Assembly: GCF_008123965.1 (NCBI RefSeq)
Contig: NZ_VSTH01000137.1
Coordinates: 1-32,967, forward strand
From: Bradyrhizobium hipponense
GTDB lineage: Bacteria > Pseudomonadota > Alphaproteobacteria > Rhizobiales > Xanthobacteraceae
DNA length: 32,967 nt
Direction: 5' to 3'
Shown: positions 22,762 to 29,573 of the stretch, one piece after another
Layout of the letters: each line of letters begins with the position of its first letter
Position numbering within the stretch: the stretch's first letter is position 1
The notes under the pieces: model-generated
Told to the model about the DNA's origin: nothing
Databases searched by the model: none
What the model saw: the letters and a program-made list of their open reading frames with translations, nothing else
Translations under genes and position numbers: made by a program

Positions 22762-25161
22762 GTGACCTCCTTTCCTCGTGCCGCATGGCGATCCACCGGT
22801 CTGGCCGTGTGCCTGATGGCAGGGCTGTCGGTCGGCTGCGCCGCCTTGGCCAAATCCAATGAGACGACCGCGGAAGCGGCCAAGGACGCCCCGAAGCCGA
22901 CCTCCGCCAAGGACAGCGCAAAGAACAGCGCAAAGGACAACGCCAAGGGGGCGGCGAAGGGAACGAGCAAGGGAGCGACCACCGCCCCGGCCAAGAATGC
23001 GGCCAAGAACGCGGCCAAGGATGCGGTGAAGAAACTGGTCAAGGACGTCGCAAAGGAACCCGCGAAAAACAAGGACAAGCCCAAGCCTGCGGCAGCCGGC
23101 CCCGCCCCGAAGTCACAGCCTGCCGCCAACGGTTCGCCGCCCAAAGCCGCCCCGGCCGCTGCCAGACCGGTCGCCGCTCCCGTGCTTGCTCCGGCAACCC
23201 GCCAACATGCAGCGCCGCGCAAGCCGGTCACTCCCGCCGCGGTTGCCGCAACCTCGTCAACCTCGCAGGCCGACAAGGACACGCTGGAGAGCGTCATCGA
23301 GCTCGTGCGCAAGCGCAAAGCTGGCGACGCCACAAACGCCGCAGCCACGATCTCGGATCCCGTCGCGCGAAAACTTGCGGAATGGATCATCCTGCGCAGC
23401 GAGGACAATGGCGCAACTGTTGAGCGCTACCGCGCCTTCCTCTCCGCCAATCCGAGCTGGCCGTCGCAGACCTTCCTGCGCCGGCGGCTCGAGGCCGCGA
23501 TGTGGGACGATCGGCGCGACGACCAGGTCGCGTGGTCGTGGTTCGAGAACGAATCCCCGGTCTCGGCCAAGGGCCGCTTCACGCTCGCCAAGGCGATGCT
23601 GGCGCGCGGCGACCGCGCCAATGCCGAGCGGCTGGTACGCGAGGCCTGGCGCAGCGATCCGATGTCGGAGGATACCGAGAACAACGCGCTCGATCAGTTC
23701 GGTGCGCTGCTGACGCCGGGCGACCAGAAGGCGCGGATGGACACGCTGCTCTATGGCAGCGAAAACGAGGCGGCGCTGCGCGCGGCCAAGCGCCTCGGCG
23801 CCGGCTATGTCGCGCTCGCCAAGGCTCGCATCGCCTCCCTCAAGAAAGCGCCGAACGCGCGTGCGCTGCTGGAGGCCGTGCCGCGCGAGCTGCACAATGA
23901 TCCCGGCTTTATCTTCAGCAAGATCCAGCTGCTGCGCCGCGAGGAGAAGTTTGCCGAGGCAGCCCAGCTCATGCTGTCGGCGCCGAAGGATCCGAACCGG
24001 CTCTACAATCTGGACGAATGGTGGATCGAGCGGCGTCTCTTGGCACGCAAGATGATCGACACCGAGGAATTCCGCAGCGCCTATCTGATCGCGCGCGATG
24101 CGGCGCTCCCCTCGCGCGATATCTACAAGACCGAGCAGGAATTCACGGCGGGCTGGATCGCGCTGCGCTTTCTCAACGATCCCGCGCTGGCTACGCAGCA
24201 TTTCGCCCGCATCGGGGTCGGCAGCGTCAATCCGACCACGCTGGCGCGCGCCGGCTATTGGCAGGGCCGCGCCGCGGAAGCGGCGGGCCGCCAGCAGGAG
24301 GCGCGCAACGCCTATGCGCGGGCCGCGGAGCAATCCACGAGCTATTACGGACAGCTCGCACGCGCAAAACTCGGCCTGCCGCAGATCGAGCTCAACAGCC
24401 AGCCCAGGGGCCGTGGCGCCGAACGTCTCGAGATCGTGCGCGCCGTGCATCTGCTCTACGAACTCGACGAACGCGAGATGGCCGTGCCTGTTCTCGCCGA
24501 CATGGGCGAGAACGGCGATCCCGAAGCGCTTGCCGGCCTCGGCGAGCTCACCCAGCGCTACAACGACGCGCGCGGGATGCTGCTGCTCGGCAAGGCTGCG
24601 CTCAATCGCGGTCTGCCGTTCGACTTCTACGCCTATCCCGTCAACGGCATTCCGCAGTTCACGCCGATCGGCCCGCAGGTCGAGCGCAGCATCATCTATG
24701 CCATCGCGCGGCAGGAAAGCGCCTTCAACCCCTCGGTAGTTTCGCCGGCGCAGGCCTATGGCCTGATGCAGGTGACGCCCGACGCGGCGCGCTATGTCTG
24801 CAAGCGGCACGGTGGCACCTACGATCTGTCGCGGCTGAAGAACGATTCGGCTTATAACGCCACGCTCGGCTCGGCCGAGCTCGGCGGTCTGCTCGAAGAC
24901 TATCGCGGCTCCTACATCATGACGTTTGCCGCCTACAATGCCGGACGCGGCAGCGTGAAGAAGTGGGTCGACCGCTACGGCGACCCGCGCGACCCGAAGG
25001 TCGATGCGGTCGACTGGGTCGAGCTGATTCCATTCTCCGAGACACGCAACTACGTCCAGCGGATCATGGAGAACCTGCAGGTGTACCGCGCCCGCTTCGG
25101 CGGCGGCACGCGATTGCAGATCGAGGCCGACCTGCGCCGCGGTACCGCCAGCGTGGAGTAG
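22762..25161 (+). CDS. slt: Soluble lytic murein transglycosylase (Slt70-like) with Lys/Ala-rich N-terminal segment
   Basis: A 799-residue periplasmic muramidase that cleaves the MurNAc-GlcNAc bond to leave 1,6-anhydroMurNAc. I choose GTG 22762, giving a good signal peptide (RSTGLAVCLMAGLSVGCAALA); a TTG at 22711 would push it inwards. About residues 32-130 are low complexity, rich in Lys/Ala/Asp then Pro/Ala. A long helical superhelix domain follows (about 170-610). The C-terminal GEWL-fold domain has the catalytic E652 in IARQESAFNP, AYGLMQVTP, and AAYNAGRGSV, ending SETRNYVQRIMENLQVY. SVGC is not a proper lipobox, so I call it secreted rather than lipidated. It is divergent from dapA across a 241-nt gap. 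Confidence 0.92.
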   Translation: MTSFPRAAWRSTGLAVCLMAGLSVGCAALAKSNETTAEAAKDAPKPTSAKDSAKNSAKDNAKGAAKGTSKGATTAPAKNAAKNAAKDAVKKLVKDVAKEPAKNKDKPKPAAAGPAPKSQPAANGSPPKAAPAAARPVAAPVLAPATRQHAAPRKPVTPAAVAATSSTSQADKDTLESVIELVRKRKAGDATNAAATISDPVARKLAEWIILRSEDNGATVERYRAFLSANPSWPSQTFLRRRLEAAMWDDRRDDQVAWSWFENESPVSAKGRFTLAKAMLARGDRANAERLVREAWRSDPMSEDTENNALDQFGALLTPGDQKARMDTLLYGSENEAALRAAKRLGAGYVALAKARIASLKKAPNARALLEAVPRELHNDPGFIFSKIQLLRREEKFAEAAQLMLSAPKDPNRLYNLDEWWIERRLLARKMIDTEEFRSAYLIARDAALPSRDIYKTEQEFTAGWIALRFLNDPALATQHFARIGVGSVNPTTLARAGYWQGRAAEAAGRQQEARNAYARAAEQSTSYYGQLARAKLGLPQIELNSQPRGRGAERLEIVRAVHLLYELDEREMAVPVLADMGENGDPEALAGLGELTQRYNDARGMLLLGKAALNRGLPFDFYAYPVNGIPQFTPIGPQVERSIIYAIARQESAFNPSVVSPAQAYGLMQVTPDAARYVCKRHGGTYDLSRLKNDSAYNATLGSAELGGLLEDYRGSYIMTFAAYNAGRGSVKKWVDRYGDPRDPKVDAVDWVELIPFSETRNYVQRIMENLQVYRARFGGGTRLQIEADLRRGTASVE

Positions 25162-25300
25162 AGACCCCTTTCCCCGATCGCTCCCGGCAGCATCGGCGGC
25201 AAACGCAGGACATGCGCCATCGCCGGCTTGAGGCGGCCGAGGACGAGCTCAAGCCAAACCGGCACGAAGCCAGATAAATCAATCACTTATTTGGGATTTT

Positions 25301-25394
25301 TGGCGGAGACGGAGGGATTCGAACCCTCGATAGGCCTTTACAAGCCTATAACGGTTTAGCAAACCGCCGCCTTCAGCCACTCGGCCACGTCTCC
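25301..25394 (-). tRNA. tRNA-Ser(GCT)
   Basis: On the minus strand the acceptor stem is GGAGACG/CGTCTCC, a perfect 7 bp, followed by discriminator G and an encoded CCA. The D-arm region is TGGCCGAGTGGCTGAAGGC, the anticodon loop TTTGCTAAA gives GCT (serine, AGC/AGU codons), the long variable arm pairs TAGGC with GCCTA, and the T arm is GAGGG-TTCGAAT-CCCTC. The long variable arm confirms a class II (serine) tRNA. A candidate promoter lies just upstream. No clear terminator hairpin was found after the CCA. Confidence 0.96.
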
Positions 25395-25805
25395 AATATG
25401 CGGGGTATGCCCGACCCGGCGGCGAGCCGCAAGCGGCAGAATTGAGGTCGGCGCTTTCTTTCACCTGAAAGCCGCCATTAGCCGGCCGCGCAGGCCTGGC
25501 CAAAGCATCTGCGGGCCGCGAGCTCGGCCCGATTCGTGCTCTCTTTGCATGCGCGGGCCTCCGTCGAGAGGCAGAACCGCCAGATCCGCCACTGCAGGGC
25601 GAAATCAGCACCGCGTTGCCGGCCCAGATGTTGATCAGGATGATCGAGTTCCATATCGCATTCGTCGGGCGCGATCTGGATCGACAAACATTGGCCACTC
25701 CTGTCGGGCCCGCCCATGCCGTGTGAGGCCAGTCGGCGGAACGAACTTGATTCTGCGCAACCAAGCCCATCCACGAGAGCACGGGGGCTCGATGCGCTTC
25801 TCCGC
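25395..25805. other. Gene-free stretch between tRNA-Ser and the Sel1-like gene
   Basis: Apart from the tRNA promoter candidate, 411 bases carry no open frame with a ribosome binding site and recognisable sequence on either strand. Several frames are open because of high GC, but none resembles a known family. It may be decayed coding DNA; I could not show that. Confidence 0.4.
25404..25432 (-). promoter_or_regulatory. Candidate promoter for tRNA-Ser
   Basis: On the minus strand TTGCGG (25427-25432) and CATACC (25404-25409) are spaced by 17 bases, with the -10 ten bases upstream of the tRNA 5' end. The -35 resembles that proposed for rpoZ (CTTGCG in both). The -10 is weak, so this remains a candidate. 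Confidence 0.4.
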
Positions 25806-26072
25806 TCAGTGCGCGCAGACCCACGCCCTCGCCTCGCGCTGTGCGGCCGAGATTTCGATGTCCGACATCTGCCCGGCGATCTCCTGGCGCAGCGCCACGG
25901 CGTCCTTGCGGCCCTTGAGCGCGGCGAGATTGAACCATTTGTGCGCGGCGACGAGATCGACGAGACCGGAGCGGCCGCTCGCCCAATAGATCCCGCGCTC
26001 GAACAGCACGTCCGACAACGCGCTTGCGTCGATCGGCGTCGCCGTCTCCAGATCGAAAGTACCCTGAAACAT
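25806..26072 (-). CDS. Small Sel1-like repeat protein
   Basis: An 88-residue protein from ATG 26070-26072, with AGGGGATG seven bases upstream. The central part (VDLVAAHKWFNLAALKGRKDA) matches the Sel1/TPR-like helix pair, where AHKWFNLAA and a following G are the hallmark. A helical end (EIAGQMSDIEISAAQREARAW) follows. One full repeat and flanking helices are all that fit in this length. Sel1 repeats mediate protein-protein contacts; small single-repeat forms are common in Bradyrhizobium with no known role. There is no signal peptide. It is monocistronic in a gene-poor stretch. An upstream in-frame start at 26165 has no ribosome binding site. Confidence 0.8.
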   Translation of the reverse strand: MFQGTFDLETATPIDASALSDVLFERGIYWASGRSGLVDLVAAHKWFNLAALKGRKDAVALRQEIAGQMSDIEISAAQREARAWVCAH

Positions 26073-26139
26073 CACGCATCCCCTTTTTCTTGTGCCGCCT
26101 CGTTCCCCCGAGCGCGGCTCCCGTCCAACTCTGATTGGT

Positions 26140-26187
26140 GCATGATCCGTCCCGAAAAACCGCAAAACCAGTTTTCCGGGATCATGC
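26140..26187. repeat. Palindromic element of the GCATGATCC family
   Basis: Arms GCATGATCC (26140-26148) and GGATCATGC (26179-26187) are perfect, with an inner near-match of CCCGAAAAAC and GTTTTCCGGG. The element at 31639-31690 shares the GCATGATCC...TTTTCCG...ATCATGC layout, so the two are diverged members of one family. It lies upstream of the Sel1-like gene. Confidence 0.65.
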
Positions 26188-26448
26188 GCTGTTCAACTCA
26201 TCCCCGAGTCTTTTTGCCCACGCCGTTTGCCGGCTTGTTGGAGGCGATGATGGGGGGCAAATTTGAATGGCAGTTTAAGCATCGCGATGAAGGCAACGTA
26301 AACGCGCGAGTTCCACGCGCGAAAGCGGAATGCAAGAAGTCCGCAATTGACGGGCACTTCTGCGATTCGTCAGATTCGGTTTACCGTAGGATTTTGGGAC
26401 AACGATAACCATCGCGCATGGTAACGCCCCCGCGCGCTCGCTCGGCCT

Positions 26449-26560
26449 TCATGGTTCGAGACGCCCGCTTAGGGCGGGCTCCTCACCATGAGGGTCTAAG
26501 GTTTCATCGCACAACAAGACCTCATCCTGAGGGCCCGCCAGAGGCGGGCGTCTCGAAGGA
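26449..26560. repeat. Palindromic dispersed repeat (TTCGAGACGC family)
   Basis: Outer arms TCGAGACGCCCGC (26456-26468) and GCGGGCGTCTCGA (26544-26556) are perfect 13-bp reverse complements. Inside, CTCACCATGAGGGTCT is partly complementary to AGACCTCATCCTGAGG. From memory this is a frequent intergenic repeat in Bradyrhizobium and Rhodopseudomonas. Confidence 0.75.
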
Positions 26561-26974
26561 TCGCGACAACGAACACGGCCCACCGGTCTCTTTACGTATG
26601 CGATAGCCCTGCCGCATGGGGCGCACGGCGTCGCGTACGACAAAGCCACGGCTCTCGCCTGCCCCAGGGCCAGCGCTGCCACGTCACGGTCAGATCAGCA
26701 ATGTCGGGAAAGGAAATGCCGGCAATGCCCCGGCCTCAAGGAACGAGGGCGTCGGCGAACACGTCAGGATCAGATTCCACGTTGGCCCGTAGGCCGCCGG
26801 TGAAATTGCGGAGCCCCGTGAAGGACGCCCGCACCGAACGAAGAAAACTCGTTTCTTCTGCCGGACCGGACTTCGGCGAGCGAACCCGCGGAAGAGGACG
26901 ATCCGACCGTTGACCTGATGTCTCGCCGACACCCTCTATCGTCGACCAGAACCTTCTAGGAGGCGCTGATGACG
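26561..26974. other. Gene-free stretch, no supported feature
   Basis: No frame on either strand here combines a start, a ribosome binding site and recognisable protein sequence. Short strings such as GAAGAAAACTCGTTTCTTC (near 26840-26858) form a small AT-rich palindrome within GC-rich DNA. Otherwise I see nothing to call. Confidence 0.35.
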
Positions 26975-26997
26975 TGCCGGCTCTCTAGGAGCCGGCA
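26975..26997 (-). terminator. Stem-loop after the small basic peptide gene
   Basis: A perfect 9-bp stem (TGCCGGCTC at 26975-26983, GAGCCGGCA at 26989-26997) with a 5-nt loop sits 17 nt beyond the stop codon at 27014-27016. There is no U-run after it on the minus strand, so it may protect the mRNA 3' end rather than terminate transcription by itself. Confidence 0.5.
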
Positions 26998-27013
26998 ACT
27001 TCAGAAGTCGAAG

Positions 27014-27106
27014 TTACTTCTTCTTCTTCGCGACCTTGCGGGTCTTCTTCGCAGTCTTCTTCACTGCGCTCTTCGCCTTCTTCGCCTTCTTCGCTTTCTT
27101 GGCCAT
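27014..27106 (-). CDS. Histone H1-like Lys/Ala-rich 30-residue protein
   Basis: ATG 27104-27106 is preceded by GGAGGG with a 5-nt spacer, an excellent ribosome binding site, and the frame runs to TAA at 27014-27016. The product starts MAKKAKKAKKAK and ends with KVAKKKK. It has 17 lysines and one arginine in 30 residues, the rest mostly alanine, and no acidic residue. This resembles the C-terminal tails of histone H1 and bacterial H1-like proteins, so binding to DNA or RNA in the nucleoid is the natural guess. It is too short for many gene callers. A stem-loop follows. Similar tiny KKA proteins occur in Bradyrhizobium, from memory; none has a proven function that I know of. Confidence 0.8.
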   Translation of the reverse strand: MAKKAKKAKKAKSAVKKTAKKTRKVAKKKK

Positions 27107-27644
27107 GTTGCCCTCCGATGTGTGAGATGGCTTTAATCGCTGCGTGCACTCGGGGATCGAGATGCACTACATCCCGAATACACCAACACAACGAAAAAAA
27201 CAGCGTCTCGCTTAAGGAAGTGTTGACGACGCAAAGGGCTTGCGCCTCGCGCGCTCGATGGAAGTGCGCGAGGTGGCGCATGCCTGTGATCGCAAACAGC
27301 GCCGTCGCGTCAACGTTGGCGAAGGCAGCGATTGCGAGAAAACTCTATGCTGCAAGTATTATTCTGCGCATATGCATTGCGCATGATCGACGAGATGGTG
27401 CACGTCGCCGTTCGTTTGACCGTGCCGCAAGGGCGTTCCGCGGACTCTGAGTCGCGAATTTTGGCAACGAAAATATTTTCGTGCACAACGGCGCGAACGC
27501 CGTCCGGAGCGCGTCCAAGTCACCTTTTTGCGCGAATCGCGTCGCGGCGATTCGCAGGTGCAATAGACGCGGTGACGACGAGCAACGCGACGTGCGCAGG
27601 CGATTGAGAATGGATGTCGACTCTTCGCGACACCGGCGGTGCGC
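27107..27644. other. Upstream region of the small basic peptide gene; no other supported gene
   Basis: About 540 bases with lower GC patches (for example CAACACAACGAAAAAAACAG near 27183-27202 and AAAATATTTTCG near 27470-27481). It should include the promoter of the peptide gene. An open minus-strand frame of 129 codons (27345-27734) crosses into the palindromic repeat, lacks a ribosome binding site, and has no recognisable domain, so I do not call it. Confidence 0.35.
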
Positions 27645-27788
27645 TCCCTCTCCCCGCTTGCGGGGAGAAGGTTGGGGTGAGGGGAAGTCTCCGCAAAGAC
27701 GGTGACAGAGGAGTTTGCGGTGAGTCCCCCTCACCCGGATTCAAGCTGCGCTTGAATTCCGGCCTCTCCCCGCACGCGGGGGAGAGGC
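27645..27788. repeat. Composite palindromic repeat, likely also gatB terminator
   Basis: Two CTCTCCCCGC hairpins in opposite arrangement flank an inner palindrome: CTCTCCCCGC near 27648-27668, GGATTCAAGC-TGC-GCTTGAATTCC near 27737-27760, and GCCTCTCCCCGC...GCGGGGGAGAGGC at 27762-27788. GGTGAGGGG and CCCCTCACC also pair across the element. The last hairpin lies 14 nt after the gatB stop. The CTCTCCCCG/GGTGAGGGG pattern recurs at 32836-32967. Confidence 0.7.
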
Positions 27789-27801
27789 AAAGAAGAACGC
27801 G

Positions 27802-29280
27802 TCAGATGCCGAGCTTGGACTTGAGCAGGTCGTTGACGCTCTGCGGGTTGGCCTTGCCGCCCGACGACTTCATGACCTGGCCGACGAACCAGCCGAGCGA
27901 CTGCGGCTTGTCCTTGACCTGCGCGGCCTTGTCGGGATTGGCCGCGATGATGTCGTCGACGACCTTTTCGATCGCCGAGAGGTCGGTGACCTGCTTCATG
28001 CCGCGGCTTTCGACGAGCGCGCGGGGATCGCCGCCCTCCTGCCACACGATCTCGAACAGATCCTTGGCGATCTTGCCGGAGATTGTGCCCTCGCCGATCA
28101 GATCGACGATCGCAGCTAACTGCTCGGCGCTGACCGGAGAGCCCGTAATATCCCGGCCTTCCTTGTTGAGGCGGCCGAACAGCTCGTTGATCACCCAGTT
28201 CGCCGCCATCTTGCCGTCGCGGGCGCGATTGGCGAGCCTGTCCAGCACGGTCTCATAAAACACAGCGCTCTCGCGCTCGGCGACCAGCACACTCGCGTCA
28301 TAGGCCGACAGGCCGAAGTCGGCGACAAAGCGCATCTTCCTCTGGTCCGGTAGCTCCGGCAGCTTCGCCTTCAACTCGTCGACAAATTCCTGCGAAAACT
28401 CCAGCGGCAGCAGATCGGGATCGGGGAAGTAGCGGTAGTCATGTGCCTCTTCCTTGGACCGCATCGAGCGCGTCTCGCCCTTGTTGGGGTCGTAAAGCCG
28501 GGTCTCCTGGTCAATCTGGCCGCCATCCTCGAGGATCTCGATCTGGCGCCGCGCCTCGTACTCGATCGCCTGCCCGATGAAATTGATCGAGTTCATGTTC
28601 TTGATCTCGCAGCGGGTGCCGAGCGGCGCGCCGGGCTTGCGCACGGAGACGTTGACGTCGGCGCGCAAGGATCCCTTCTCCATGTCGCCATCGCAGGTGC
28701 CGAGATAGCGCAGGATCGAGCGCAGCTTGGTCACATAGGCCTTGGCCTGCTCGGCGTCGCGGATGTCGGGCTTGGAGACAATCTCCATCAGCGCCACGCC
28801 GCAGCGGTTGAGGTCGACATAGGACATGTTCGGCGACTGATCGTGCAGCAACTTGCCGGCATCCTGCTCCAGATGCAGCCGCTCGATCCCGATGGTCGCG
28901 GTCCTGCCGCCGTCCAGTTCGACCTCGACCTCGCCCTCCCCGACGACCGGCGACTTGTACTGACTGATCTGGTAGCCCTGCGGCGAGTCCGGATAGAAAT
29001 AGTTCTTGCGATCGAACACCGAGCACAGGTTGATCTGTGCGTTCAGCCCGAGCCCGGTCCGGACAGCCTGTCTGACGCATTCCTCGTTGATGACCGGCAG
29101 CATGCCGGGCATCGCCGCGTCGACCAGCGACACGTGGCTGTTCGGCTCGCCGCCGAACGCGGTGGAGGCACCGGAGAACAGCTTTGAGTTCGAGGTCACC
29201 TGGGCATGGATCTCCATGCCGATGACCATCTCCCAGTCACCGGTGGCGCCCTTGAGAAGCTTGTGCGTGGCCGTGCTCAT
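27802..29280 (-). CDS. gatB: Asp-tRNA(Asn)/Glu-tRNA(Gln) amidotransferase subunit B
   Basis: A 492-residue subunit that binds mischarged Glu-tRNA(Gln) or Asp-tRNA(Asn) and phosphorylates the acyl group before amidation. Motifs are complete: WEMVIGMEIHAQV, SKLFSGAS, RKNYFYPDSPQGYQISQY, SYVDLNRCGVALMEIVS, GSLRADVNVSV, EIKNMNS and AHDYRYFPDPDLLP. The C-terminal YqeY-like tail (about 350-492) for tRNA binding ends in NPQSVNDLLKSKLG. ATG 29278-29280 overlaps the stop of the 98-residue gene as ATGA, which fixes the start. It is the last gene of the operon. Confidence 0.96.
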   Translation of the reverse strand: MSTATHKLLKGATGDWEMVIGMEIHAQVTSNSKLFSGASTAFGGEPNSHVSLVDAAMPGMLPVINEECVRQAVRTGLGLNAQINLCSVFDRKNYFYPDSPQGYQISQYKSPVVGEGEVEVELDGGRTATIGIERLHLEQDAGKLLHDQSPNMSYVDLNRCGVALMEIVSKPDIRDAEQAKAYVTKLRSILRYLGTCDGDMEKGSLRADVNVSVRKPGAPLGTRCEIKNMNSINFIGQAIEYEARRQIEILEDGGQIDQETRLYDPNKGETRSMRSKEEAHDYRYFPDPDLLPLEFSQEFVDELKAKLPELPDQRKMRFVADFGLSAYDASVLVAERESAVFYETVLDRLANRARDGKMAANWVINELFGRLNKEGRDITGSPVSAEQLAAIVDLIGEGTISGKIAKDLFEIVWQEGGDPRALVESRGMKQVTDLSAIEKVVDDIIAANPDKAAQVKDKPQSLGWFVGQVMKSSGGKANPQSVNDLLKSKLGI

Positions 29281-29573
29281 GTCTTGCTCCCGAGCAGCGT
29301 GGCAGCGATCCGCTCCCACTCCGCCTGCAATGAATCCGTTGCCGCCGGCTGGCCGGCCTGGCGATACCAGTAGCCGGCATTGCCGAGGTCGCCTTCGACG
29401 CGGTGCAAGTACGCGTGCACCCAGGCGGCCTCACGGCTGCTCTCGTCCTGGACGATCTTGTGCGCCTGGTCCCAGTCGCCCTTGGCGGCCCACCAGAGGC
29501 CGGCAAGCGGCGCGCCGAGATCCGGCGCCGGCGAAGCGCCGTCGAGGCTGGCGATGTAGGCCGCCAGCGTCAC
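29277..29573 (-). CDS. Conserved small protein between gatA and gatB, unknown function
   Basis: A 98-residue protein. The start is most likely GTG 29571-29573, whose bases overlap the gatA stop as GTGA, with GAGGTGG just upstream; two further GTG codons precede it. The stop overlaps gatB as ATGA, so the gene is locked into the operon at both ends. The sequence is soluble and helical, notable for tryptophans: LAGLWWAAKGDWDQAHKI, then EAAWVHAYLHRVEGDLGNAG and YWYRQAG. The WDQAH...AWVHAYLHR...GDLGNAGYWY pattern looks like a degenerate TPR/Sel1-type helix pair. I recall homologues in other Rhizobiales with no assigned role. A helper of the amidotransferase is possible from context only. Confidence 0.82.
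   Translation of the reverse strand: MTLAAYIASLDGASPAPDLGAPLAGLWWAAKGDWDQAHKIVQDESSREAAWVHAYLHRVEGDLGNAGYWYRQAGQPAATDSLQAEWERIAATLLGSKT

Noticed and set aside
22800..22860. Lipoprotein signal (SVGC) in the lytic transglycosylase
   Set aside because: The residue three before Cys is Ser, not Leu/Val/Ile at the right place, and an AxA site follows; a cleaved ordinary signal peptide fits better.
25301..25394. tRNA-Ser as attachment site of an integrated element
   Set aside because: No integrase, no direct repeat of the tRNA 3' end and no phage or plasmid genes were found in the window.
25279..26079. Minus-strand open frame across tRNA-Ser and the Sel1-like gene
   Set aside because: It runs through a tRNA gene and out of frame with the better-supported 88-residue gene.
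27014..27106. Possible short tandem repeat or CRISPR-like array (repeated CTTCTTCGC)
   Set aside because: The unit is 9 bases, without spacers, and is explained by repeated Lys-Lys-Ala codons of the small peptide gene.
27345..27734. Minus-strand open frame of 129 codons
   Set aside because: Its first part translates a palindromic repeat; there is no ribosome binding site and no recognisable domain.
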